A stretch of DNA of 64,000 nt. It comes from Cyanophora paradoxa. Taxonomy: Eukaryota; Glaucocystophyceae; Cyanophorales; Cyanophoraceae. The stretch is taken from contig QPMI01000040.1 in assembly GCA_004431415.1 (NCBI GenBank), positions 186,001-250,000 of the forward strand, given 5' to 3'. This document shows, piece by piece, positions 47,201-58,259 of this stretch (within the stretch, counting starts at the first letter, position 1; the number at the start of each line of letters is the position of its first letter). The notes under the pieces are model-generated. The model did not search any database. It was not told where the DNA came from and worked only from the letters and a program-made list of their open reading frames with translations. The position numbers were made by a program, and so were the translations under genes.

Positions 47201-48644
47201 GGGTACCCCCCGCGCCCGCCCCCGCCCCCGCCAGGCGCAAGACCGCTCACGCGTACCCACTAGCTACGCCGGGTACTACTACGAGAAGCGGCAGGCTTCG
47301 GACGAGACAATACCCCAGGGCGAGCTCGAGCGAGAGCGGTGCGGTCCTCGTACCCCCCAGCACACCATGGACGGCTCAAACGTCTCCCCGCAGGCGGCCG
47401 GCCAAGGCCGATCCCGGATACCTCGACAAAACGGTGGGCCAGTTCGTCTGGAACGGTGAGCGTAATACCCCTCCCAAGCGCACGCACGCACGTACCCCCC
47501 TCGAGCTTCTTCCTTCGTACCCCCCAGCGCTGGTGGAGGCTGGAGTGGTACCGGACGACCTCCCGCGCTCGCACGTCCACGAGCTCACGGCCTTCAACGG
47601 TGCCCGCCCGCCCGCCCGCCGACGCCGCCGCCCTCGTCTGTTCTCCGTCTCCGCCATCTGAAAGGTCGAGGCAGGGCCGGCCAAGGAGCTGCGGCTCACC
47701 GAGTGGCCCATGTTCTGCCGCCTCCCCGACGCGGTCAACGTTCGGACAGGGGACATCCTCCTCTGCTCGTGCGCCCGCGCCCCGGCCCCCGCCCGCGCCC
47801 GCGCGCCGGCCTCCCCTCCAGTCCATCCTGACCGCCCCTACCCTCTCCTTTCCAGCTTCACCGAGGGCCAGAACCGTACCCCATTCGTCGAGTCCAGGCA
47901 CCTGTGGGACCACCTCGCCTGCATGATCAAGGTTCGAGTCCGGGCGGGGCCCGTTCCAATCCGCCCCCGTTCCGACGTCCCCGAACGCAGGACGGCCACC
48001 GCAAGCTGTGGTTCGACGTCACGGGCGCGCCCCTCCTTCTCAGATCAGATCACATCAGATCTGATCAGATCTGATCTCTGATTGCAGAGGACGGCCCGAG
48101 GCTCGTGGACTTTTACGAGCGCCTCAGCGACCCCCGCCTCCGCGTCGTCGCCCTCCGAAAGGTCCGGGTTCGATCCCGCGCCGGCCCGCTTTGCGCTGAA
48201 GCGGCCTGGCGGGTACAGATTGTGGCGGACCGGGACGAGGCGATGGAGCAGACGGCCGTGGCGTACGTCAAAGAGATCGCGGAGAAGCTGTACCCCCGGG
48301 GCGAGCTCCTGAGGGACCTCTACAAGAGCCCCGCGGGGGTAGCCCCGCGGTACCTGTCGCTGAACCTCTCCTCCTGCGAGGTCCGCGGCCGCTTGTACCC
48401 CTCCCCGCTCGTCGTTCATCGCCGTACCCCCGCAGGTCATCGCGGTGCTGCTGCAGAAGATGGGAATCCTCTCCGAGCAGGTGGCCTCCCCGCCGCGCCG
48501 CCGCGCCTTCTCCTGGCTCTGACTCGCCCTTCTCCCCACGCTCAGGTTCAGGTGAAGAAGCTGGCCCCGGTCGATTTCTCCAAGTCCGACGGGGACGACC
48601 TTCACGGGCTCGAGATGACCGACAAAATTTTCCTGAAGATTTGA
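44219..48644 (+). CDS. GDPD-like + PLAT + two permuted papain-like (C92/YiiX type) domains
   Basis: Multi-exon protein, many introns starting GTACCCC. Part 1 (about 44200-45720) reads as a glycerophosphodiester phosphodiesterase-like TIM barrel: RPLIFG, SSNRGIQQGLDGIVVEA, FLEDFLTVFK, RTIVVIELKAHGQRKEEL, RVAEIIDRCQAIDSVVIAS, ILNAMRRHSPDAILAV. The usual HRG and the E-x-D and HD positions are not conserved, so catalysis is doubtful. Part 2 (about 45800-46360) is a PLAT/LH2 beta-sandwich: YTIRVKTG, LTGLRGHGKIVRLGH, SDVFALEEEDLGPLQYLTL, RGWYLEYIEI. Part 3: TGDIILYSGGSIADEAAKL with FTHAGIVI (catalytic-type His), then DKTVGQFVWNALVEAGVV where a Cys is expected and absent. Part 4: RTGDILLCS, WDHLACMIK (His), LNLSSCEVIAVLLQKMGIL (Cys) and PVDFSKSDGDDL, stop at 48642-48644. 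Permuted papain-like enzymes act on lipid or amide bonds at membranes, and PLAT commonly binds lipid or membrane proteins. Confidence 0.75.
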
Positions 48645-51505
48645 TCGAAGGGCATACGCTCGAACTCTGAAGAAGCCGTTGGAGTATCCGATATCATAGT
48701 AGTAAATCGATGGTCATTGAATGCGCGGCGGACTGGATCCGGAGCAGCGCGGTCGCAGCTGCAGAACTCCTTAACATTCTTCGAATCCGCTGTATACGTA
48801 GTCGCAGTGGAATTTCCACAGTGTACCAAGCTTCATGATCAGCTTAAGCTTAGCTTCGAATAACAAGCTTGAGTCTACATAGCTACGCGCGCGAACGGCG
48901 ATGCACCGCGGCAATCCGTGTAGCACATTGACTCTGACTCAGTGATTAATTCGTGATTTACTACTATACTATTCGTGATTTGCTTTGTTGTCCTTAATAT
49001 CACTACCTACGGGCCGGGGGGTTCGCCCCACCGTAGTCTCTCAAAGAAAAATGATAGCTAGTTATGATTACATTGACACTTCCACATGTACATATACAGC
49101 GCGCGGCTGCCGACGCCGGCGCCGCCGGCCGGCCACATGCATGCGCATGGCCAGCTGCAGTGGCCACAGCCCCATGGCCATCGCGATCGATATCCGGATT
49201 CGAATCATAATCATCATGATGTCAATCATCATTGTGCGTGTCGCCTTCATTCCCGATTTCAACTTTTTTCGACGTTCGATCGCGACGTCCGCCGGTCCGG
49301 CGCCGGACCGGGCGCCGGTCAATCGGTCTGGTCGAGTCGCTCGCGATCGAGTTTCACCCACTTTCACGTCATCCCGACTCATCCGCCCGGGCCCGGGCCG
49401 CTATTCGGATTCATGAACTCAGGATCAGCCTCGACCGTCCGTCGTCCGATACTGGACGTGAAACTTGAACTTGAAAGCATTCTCTGATTCATGCCGTGAT
49501 AATGAGAGGAGTTTTCGAGTGGTCGATCTGCATTCGAATTCGAAGCATGCAGCATGATGCGGCATTGATGCCATGAGGATGGCCATGGGCCATGAATATG
49601 AAAGATCCTGAATATTTGTGCGAGCGATTCAGGCCCGGCAGGCGCCGGCGCCGGCCGCGGCGCTGGCCAATGGCCATGGGCCCCGCGGCCGCCGCCGGCC
49701 CGCCGGCGCCGCCGCGCCGGCGGCCGCCCGGGCCGGCCCGGCCCGGCCGCGGCGCGCCGCGTCCGACGTCGACGGTCGGCGGCCCCGCTATATAGTATAT
49801 ATCATAGTATATATATAGCGCTGCAATTTTAATATATATATATATATATTCGAATTCGAATTTGAACGTTAACGCGTCCGGCGCCGGCGCCGGATCCGCG
49901 GACTGGCGGACACGAACACGGCGATTTTTTCGAACGAGACAAGGAGGACGAATCGAAAAATCAAAATCCTACAGCCTTCGTGAATCAGGGATTGACTCAT
50001 CACCCTATAGCTAGCGCCGGCCTCAGGGCCTATAGCCTAGCGGGTACTTCAACCCGTACCAGTACAGTGGCAGTACTACTTTATATAGTACTACTGCGGT
50101 ACTTGCGCATGCCGCAGTTCGCGCGGTACTTCTAAATTCTGACTCGGATCCGGAATCCGGATTGCCTTTCCGTTCACCATCAAAACGACCAAGAAAAACA
50201 ACTGCGATACAGACTCGATTCGCAGCATTCGCGATCATGGTTAGTGCGCTGGCTGGCAGTGGCTGCATTCAAGCCGGTCACTGGGGTATACGTACGTACG
50301 ACACCAATACTGAGACACCCCATTTCAAGCCTTGAACTCAGTGACTTGGCTTGAAGGCTTGAGGGCTCGGCTTTCAAAAGTTTCAGGCTTTCAGCTTCAA
50401 GGCTTGAAACTTGAAAGGAAGGAGCTGATGTGACAGTTAGTGTCAGTTACTAGTACTGTATACGTAACTTACTACTACGGACCAGTCTACCTACGGTTAG
50501 GACGTCCGACGGTCTAGATCTATAGGCTCCGTAGTACTACAAGTAGTCTACTACTAGGCTACGCGTATACGGCCGGGCGACTCGACAGTGAGTCGACACA
50601 CTGTGACAACAAGCCATATTCAAGTCCGACGGTCTTGCGGCCCGGCCGGCTAGAGACCGCTAGAGATCAAGCTTGAAGTGCATTCGAGGTCCAGGCCCGG
50701 CGGCCGCAACTCTCGATCTAGCTTCGAGGCCTAGCCTAGTAGGAAGTTCGAGCGCTTTCAAGGCCTAGCCGCCTAGGCCCTTCATGATCATCTCCGACAT
50801 CTCGTATATATCAATCCTCGTTCGTAAATGATGCCATGATGGTAAAACTTCTTCGAAACGTGGCCCAACTTCCACCACTCGATAATTTCGTGGTAAAATC
50901 CGTATCAAGCAGCTGGTTGGAGGTTTAGAAGCTTGCAAACCGCTGGACCGGCGTCCAGTCGTCGCGGGTAAAGTTGAAAAAGAAAACATCCGGACATGAA
51001 TCGGAAATTCACCAAAACTTGCAATATTTAATTATAATTGCCTGCAAGGCGCGCGCGGATCGAAAACAAAACTTTTTAAGCTTAATCTGTACCCATCTGC
51101 ATGTTTTGGGGTCCGACGGGTACTGGTCCATGGCCATGGCCGGCGCCAGGCGCCGCGGCGCCAGAGCAAAATGAAAGCGCCGGACATGCGCATATGCAGC
51201 TACAGCTGGCTCGATGGCTCGACGTATAAGGGTAGGCCTAGGGTCGCTAGACTAGCTATAGCTATAGCTAGAACGCTGGATTGCAAACAACTGCGTACCC
51301 AAAACGCATTATTTCTTTGATTTCCGGCCGGGTGGTTTTCTAATTTCATCTTCGTCGCAAGCGATCGCGATCGATAGCTGCGCGTGCCGGATCCGGCTGC
51401 ATGTAAGCAGAGTACATGCATATACATGTACAGGGCCTTTTCTCTTTCAAGACCTCTGTCTCCTCAAGCTGATCATGCGAAGGACGCTGGCGCCTTTGTG
51501 TGGGT

Positions 51506-51560
<55 letters not shown>

Positions 51561-52352
51561 CGCGCCTGGGCGCGACAAGCAGCAGCAGCAGGACAGCCTT
51601 CTGGACGGGTGTGCCGCGTCGGCGCGTTGTCGGGCGTTTCGGCAGGCTGAAACGCGAATTCGCACGCGGTTGTTCGAGAAGACTCCGAGCCGAGAGCAGG
51701 GCCTTCGCCGGCTGTAGTCCTGACCTTAGAATCACCCCAAGAAGCGACTGTAGTCTTTGGGTCGCCGGAGTGGCGCGGAAATCCGAGATTCCGAGTGCCA
51801 CCCGAAGAGTCCGAAGAGCTCCATCGCCAGCCTAGCACCGCAGAAGTTTGCTGTAGGCCATGGTCAAGTGCGTTGTTTCTTGTCCGAAATCGCTTGTGCG
51901 CCGCGGATGCCCGTTGATGCCGGCGTTCGGCAGGGCCTTCTAAGGTCCATCCAGCACAATGATATCAGCGTCAGTCGTTTTCTCTGGTAGGAATGTACGA
52001 GAGCGCACGGAGAACAATCAGAAGGTTGTCACCGTGATTGGAGGAAATGCGGTTCGGTTGCTTTTCGTCTCTCACCTTGGTCACGAGCTCACTCGTCCTC
52101 GCCAGGCCCAGCAAGTCAGTGTGACTTTGTATATCAGAGCACCAGGGCTGAATTGGCGAGAATTGCGCCTCCGCGCCGTGCTGCAGGAACGCCCGAAGAC
52201 CGCGTGTGCGTGACTCGTCCGAGCGTTGTTTGGTTCGTCCTCACGGGACCGTGCAGCCGATATCGAATGGGTCGAGAAAGGACCGAACGTTTTCGTCACG
52301 GTTCGTTCGTGTCCGCGCATGCGCAGCTGCGCCGCATCACTCGCACGCACAG
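48645..52352. other. Long intergenic region
   Basis: About 3.7 kb with no gene I can support. Contents: CATGATCA/GAATTC palindromes, CGGCGCCGGCGCC arrays (49105-49130, 49640-49770, 49880-49900), TATATATA runs (49785-49850), GTCCGACGG motifs (50500, 50624, 51110), a GGCTTGAAGGC-type reiteration (50330-50410) and an AGC repeat. The last 400 bases (51960-52350) may hold the first exons of the ANK-RING-SH2 gene, for example NNQKVVTVIGGNAVRLLFVS. Confidence 0.55.
51506..51560. repeat. (AGC)n trinucleotide repeat, non-coding as far as seen
   Basis: Eighteen AGC units. It can be read as Ser, Ala or Gln on plus and Leu or Cys on minus, but no surrounding frame shows coding character, so I treat it as intergenic or untranslated. 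Confidence 0.85.
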
Positions 52353-55300
52353 GACCCGAAGAACCGGCTGGCAAACCGAGTGGTCGCGCCGCTGCTGGAC
52401 TGGGGCTCGTTCGAGGTTCCAGAAGTGAACTTCGCAGACGCGCAACTGGACGCGGACGGCCAGGGAGCGACGAAGAACTTCAGCCTGCGCTGCGTGGCGC
52501 TAACAGGGCAGACCCATGTCTTTCGGATCCTGTTCAAGTCCATCACGCCCAGCATTCGTATCAGCTTCGTGTCCGAACTGATCGAGAGTATTTCCCGTGC
52601 TCCTGAGCGCTTCAAGAAAGCTCGCGGTGAGACCTCCAATACGCAGTGGGCCGCTTGATTCTAATGCTGATTCCTTCTTTTCGTTTCTTTGCAGTGACGT
52701 TGGATGAAGGCGGGCAGAACCCGCAGACCCCCAGCCCCTCCATGCTGTCGGACGGGAACACCTTCTCCGACGGATCCAGTCCAGAGCACCAGACAGTGCG
52801 GCCTAACATTACTCCTTGGCTCAACTACACGCTGGTGTTCATTTACTTTCTTTGCAGGACGGCGAGTCGTACTCTGGGGGCCCATTCGCTCCTGGAAACC
52901 CGGCGTCGCCGGGCGATATTCCCTTCTTCCCCGGCAGCGGCGGCCAGAGCAGCATGGCGCTGGTTCCGGGAGGTCCCTTTGGAGCGGCGACGGCGGTGCC
53001 ACACTCGCAGACGACGCAGCCAGCGGCTTCGGGCGCCGCGGGCTCTGGCAACATGATCGCCCAGGTGATGGTCCCGATCAACCACATGGGGGGGATGATG
53101 CAGCAATCGGCGCTGTCGAGCTCGGCCGCCCCGGCGCCCGTCACCGCGACCACCAGCGCCAACACTTTCGCCGCGAGCATCAGCAGCGCCTCGCCCGCCG
53201 CCTCCAACTCCGGTTCCAGTGCGCCCGCCCCCTCTTCCTCCGCGCATTTCCTGTGCTCATCATCTCCGCACAGGCTGCACGATCCTGGACTTCAAGCCGA
53301 AGCTGGGCCGCGCATCGTGCAATCGGATGCGCATGGACCTGCACGTTCAGCTCCAGATCAACGGTCAGGTCGTACAGGCAAACAACGGGCCCTCTCCGCG
53401 CTTCTGCGTCTACTTCGCCAAGCACGAGGAGGGCGCGGACGACTCGGCGAGGTCCGTTCCAGAACGCGTTTCGACCGCGCTCGCCCGCCCGCTCGCTCGC
53501 TCACGACGGGCCGCTGCAGCCGCTTCATCCCGTCGAGCTCCGTCACGGTCGTGCCGCACCGGCAGTCGGGGTGGCAGATCACGGCGGTCGTTCCCGTGCT
53601 CAACGCGTCCACCTACAACGTCGTCGTGACAGACGCGACGAACACGAGCTTCGGCCGGGCGCAGGACCTGTACGGGGCATGTAGCATTGCGTTCGGCTGC
53701 CCGCGCCCCAACGAGCGCATTCCCTCGCGGGCCGTCGATTTCATGTTCAGCCCGTCGCCCCTCTCGCCCTTCTCCGGCAGCAAGGGCTACCGCCTCTACG
53801 TGGACGACGGCCGCGTCTTCGACACGCTCAACAGCGCCCTGCAGGCGAGGAGCTGCTCTGTGCCGCCTTATTCCCGTTCCGTCATCTAACCGCGCGGCTC
53901 TCGTCCGCAGGGCGAGGAGGCCGTCATCTTCGATCGGCCGGGCGTGCACCACGCGGCGGTCGAGCTGATCGACGCCCAGCACGGCACGGCGCGCTTCGGG
54001 GCGCGCTCGCGCATCGTGCACGCGGCGCGGCTGCTGCACCTCGAGCTCTGGATGGCGGTGCTGGACGACGGGCGCAACATCACGACGCGGGTGAACCTCG
54101 ACGAGCTCGGTCTCAACGCCTTCCTCCCCGTCCGCGACTGCACCAACCGCAACGACCTCTCGGTCCGCCCGCCGGCCGCGCCGCCCGCCCGCCCTTCTTT
54201 TCCCGCCTCCTCATCCTCCTCTTCTCTCTCTTTCAGGTTTCTCCCTTCTACGAGGTGCGCTCGGACATCCTGGAGTTCGAGATCATCGACACCGTCGAGG
54301 AGGTCCACAAGAACCGCCTCGGCATCGCCGCGGGCGACTCGGCCGCCTCCACGAGTGCGCCGCCGCCCTCGCCTTGCTTCTTCTTCTTAGACTGCGAGAC
54401 GATCCTGATGCCTCGTTTCTTGTTCTTCTGTGTCGCAGGCCAGCTCTCCGCTATGTTCATGTCCCTCATGAACGAGTTCCAGGGGCTGAACGTCCGCCTC
54501 GATCTGGCGAACGTCCCGCGGCCCGTCGGGAACCCGGGGACGCCGCAGGGGCAGCCGCAGGCGGCGGGGATGCAGCTGAACGACCGGCAGCGGACCGAGC
54601 TGGACGCCATCCGCGTGCACGCCGCCGTCTCGATCGGGCGCCTCGTGCGCCTGCTGAGGACGCTGCCGGCCGCCGAGTCGCGGCGCTTCTTCTCCTTCGC
54701 CGACTCGCTGGGCAACACCCTCCTGCACTACGCCTGCGCATTCGGGGCCGAGACGCCCGTCGGGGAGCTTATCCTCGGTCCGCCCGCCCGCCCGCGCGGC
54801 AGCCCTTCCCTCCCATCGCCGCGGCTCACACCACCGTCCGTCCCGCAGCCGGCGCGGACCCGCGGGCGCAGAACCGGCTGGGGAACACGCCGGCGCACGA
54901 GGCGTACCGCCGGAACCGCGTGCGGGTGCTCGACGTGCTCCGGTCGCCTCAGGCGGGCCCCCTCGCCCAGGCCTCCCTTACCATCCCCAACGCCAACGGC
55001 GTCACCCTCCGGTCCATCATGGAGCGCGGTGCGCCGGACCCCGCCTGCCCGTCCGGCTCGGCTCGGCTTTGCCCTCGTTCCCCGCCTGATTTCCCGTCTG
55101 CCTCGCCCGCAGCGGACGAGGACAAGCTCCAGGCGAGCGTGGCGCTGCTGACGCTCTCCCTCGCCTCCGGGAGCACGCCGGCCTCGGCCAGCCCTTCCCC
55201 GGCCCCCCGCGCCGCCGCGGGGAGCCCCGGCTCGGCCCCGGCCCCGGGCCCCATCGGCGCCGCCTCGCACGACGCGGCGGCCGGCGGCGCGGCGCCCCCG

Positions 55301-57641
55301 CCGGCCTCCATCATCATGGACAGCCTCCGCAAGCAGCTCACCTGCGCCATCTGTATGGACATCTACTCCGACCCGCGGCTCCTCCACTGCTCCCACACCT
55401 TCTGCGCCACGTGCCTCATCCGCGCGGAGCACGCCGGCGTCGTCGTGTGCGCCGTCTGCAGGCAGCCGACGACCGTGGGCGCCGGCGGCTCGCTCTCGCT
55501 CAACAAGAACTACACGGTCGTGCAGCTCTCCGACCAGTTCCGCGCGATGGACAAGGAGCACAGCGGCGGCGGCGCCGGCAGCCATCCCGCCCGCCCGGGC
55601 TCGCTGGAGAGCATCCTCAACCCGCGCGGCTCGGCGGCGGCGGCGGCGGCGGCGACCGGCGGCTCGCCGCAGGCGCCGGGCGCGCCCCGCAGCAAGCTCC
55701 ACATGATCCTGAACGACCGCGAAGACGAGAAGAGCGCCTCGCGGGCGGGCTCCTGGACCGAGGACGGGGCGCTCCCCGCGGAGACGCTGGCGGCGCTTGC
55801 GCGCAAGTGGCAGCGGCTGCTGGGCGCCCCGCCCGACGAGGCGGAGTCGACGCGGATCCACTTCCGGCTGGAGGAGCGGCACATGCTGCGCACCGAGGTC
55901 GACCGCGTCTCCGGCAAGGAAGTCTACGTCGTCACCGGCGGCGCGGGCCGCTCGGCGACCCGCGTCGAGGCCGTCGCTCAGGTGAGATAGATAGACAGGC
56001 GCAGGAGGCGGTTGGGTTCCACAGCGGAAGACTCAACTTGCTCGCGCGCGCGCAGGTGTCGAGCACGGCGCGGACGCGGGACGAGCTCTGCGGCCTCCGC
56101 CTCCACTGCTTCCTCCTCTACGACGACTCGCTCTCGGGAGCGCAGGCGGAGCAGGCCTACGCGGCCGCCTTCGGCGTGGCCAAGACGAAGCTGCCGACGC
56201 CGCCGCGCGTGACGGCCGAGTGCGCGCTGAACCCGCGCACGGGCCACGTCGAGGCGCGCTTCAAGATGGTCATCCGCGCGCTCTCGCCGCGGCACGGGCG
56301 CCGCAAGTTCCGCCTCGTCTGCTGCTCGGACGAGCGCCCGCGGAGCGCGAGCTGCACGTGGGCCTTCCTGGATCGGGCCATATGGTCGGCCGAGGATGCC
56401 GTCGAGCGCAACTCGCCCACCTCGGACATGGACGTCGACGACGAGACCATGCCCGCCATCCAGGTGAGAGCGAACAACGAGGCGAAGTAGTAGGAGGCGG
56501 AGCCGAGCCGAGCCGAGCCGCCTGTTTACTTACTTCGCCGAGTGCAGGGCGTGGTGGAGCCGGACCACCGCGCCGCGGCGAGCCGCTACGTCGAGCTCGC
56601 GGCGGAGGCCGAGCGCTCCGGCGACACCTCGGTCCGCCCCGCCCGCCCGCCCGCTTTCCCGTCCCGTCCCGTCCCGTCCCGCCCCGCCGACGCCCGCATC
56701 TCCATCCAGGCCGTGGCGACGCACCTCGCTTCGTTCCTGGAGCCGCAGCTTCCCGAGGAGTGGTGGGACTCGCTCGCCTCCGAGGTGGGCGGGCCTCTTA
56801 ACCAAGCCCCCGAAAGTCACATAAGCCGACTCGCCGCGCGCAGGTCTGTCAGCTGGTGGGCAACACGGAGCACCGGGACGTTGTCCGCGGCGTCCCCGCC
56901 ATGCGCGCCTCGTTCGACGCCGCCTGGCTCCGCCTCGCCGGCCCCGCCGCCGCCTCGGACCCCGACGACAACCAGACGGTCCCCTGGCGCCTCGTCGTGC
57001 CCCTCGTCGAGGAGGCCTTCCCCGCCCCCAAGATCAACGACATCGGTGAGCCTCTCTCTTCTTCCCCTGTTCTTAGCGTACCCGGCTCACTTTCTTCTTC
57101 TCCCCCCGCTACAGACATCATGTTCATCGAGCGGAGGCTGCCCGGCGGGGCGCAGCGCACGGTCTCGCGGGCGCGCCTGCGCGAGTTCTGGGCCTGGTTC
57201 TACTTTGCGGCCCGGACGTACCGCCTGACCCGGGACCTCTGGTGCCGAGAGGAGCGCGTCATCCGGGCCTTCATGAGCCGCGAAGAGGCCGAGCGGCTCC
57301 TGAAGGGCTCCTCCCGCCCGGGAACCTTCCTCCTCCGCCTCTCCTCGCTCGCCTGGCCGGCGCCCTTCGCCGGCTGCCTCGTCGTCTCGACGCTGCGGGC
57401 CGAGGGCGACGTGCAGCACTACCTTATGAACCCGGAGCAGTGCCGGTCCCCGGACGCCGTCATGACGTACCTCTGGGAGCACCGCGAGACGTTCCTACAC
57501 GTCTACGGCGCGGCCGCCACGCGGCAGGCCGCCTACGGCGAGGTCGCCAAGCGTTACCTCACGTCCAAACAAGTGCCCGGGCAGCAGGCGCCGGCGGCCC
57601 CGCGGGCGACCCCCGCCGGCCCCACGGACGTCAACGTCTGA
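52353..57641 (+). CDS. Ankyrin + RING + STAT-type linker/SH2 protein
   Basis: Large multi-exon gene with consistent splice phases. The first exon I can place is 52353-52626 (RLANRVVAPLLDWGSFEVPE), then 52695-52795, 52858-53218, 53274-53451 and more. N-terminal beta-rich regions: CTILDFKPKLGRASCNRMRM, MDLHVQLQINGQVV, SGWQITAVVPVLNASTYNVV, LELWMAVLDDGRNITTRVNL. Ankyrin-like helices: DSLGNTLLHYACAFGAETP and NRLGNTPAHEAYRRNRVRVL. RING C3HC4 (about 55345-55465): LTCAICMDIYSDPRLLHCSH, TFCATCLI, CAVCRQP; all eight ligands present. Next, RKFRLVCCSDE in a predicted DNA-binding-like region (about 56250-56330). The STAT-like linker and SH2: LREFWAWFYFAARTYRLTRD, LWCREERVIRAFMSREEAER and PGTFLLRLSS, with the Arg that grips phosphotyrosine. 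The tail has AAYGEVAKRYLTSKQ, a candidate tyrosine site. TGA at 57639-57641. If STAT-like, it would shuttle to the nucleus on tyrosine phosphorylation; the RING predicts ubiquitin-ligase activity. The 5' end is not fixed. Confidence 0.8.
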
Positions 57642-58259
57642 ACTCGAACGTTCTGAGCTGAGCGGGGCACCGCACGCATAGTCAGCTTAAGTTGTGGACT
57701 CTTTTCCGAGTGTCGTATTTTCGCTTTTCCTCTGTTTCCTGCGTTGGACCAAGGGTAGTAGCTATAGTGTCTAGAGCTTTTTAGGTATGAGAAACGTAGA
57801 ATAGCCAGGCGCTTGCATTTCCCAAAGCGTTCCATGCAGACCGCAGTAGCGCGCCCTTCCACAGATGACACTTGCACACGTTTCCCATGTCCGTGCACAT
57901 ATTGTCAACGGCTCTCCCCTCTAGTCGAAGGAGCAAGTGCATCGTTCTCTACGTATGTGCAGCCATCTTATCGTACATATCTTAAATACACACACCAAAC
58001 TATTGCAAATTGAACGCTGTTCAAGCTTCCAGCTAGCGAGAGCCCGCATGCGAACACTATCGCTAGCCGGGCGAGGCTAGCGCTGTGTTGTTGTCGCTGC
58101 CGAGATGCAGTTCCTATTCGAGTACGTCCGGCTCGGAAACGCAGCTGGCGCCGTCATGAGAAGAGATGTCGAGGTCGGTTCCGGTGTGAACGATGCGAAC
58201 GCAGTCGTGCTGAGGTTGCGATTGAGAGCACGAGTCAGCGAAGCGGGAAACTTTGAAAT
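57642..58259. other. Intergenic region between convergent genes
   Basis: Less GC-rich stretch between the 3' ends of the ANK-RING-SH2 gene and the F-box gene. Probably holds both 3' untranslated regions. No terminator or poly-A signal identified with confidence. Confidence 0.55.

Noticed and set aside
51346-51801. Open frames with Leu, Ser, Ala or Cys runs around the AGC repeat
   Set aside because: Runs come from the trinucleotide repeat; flanks show no coding motif or splice consistency.
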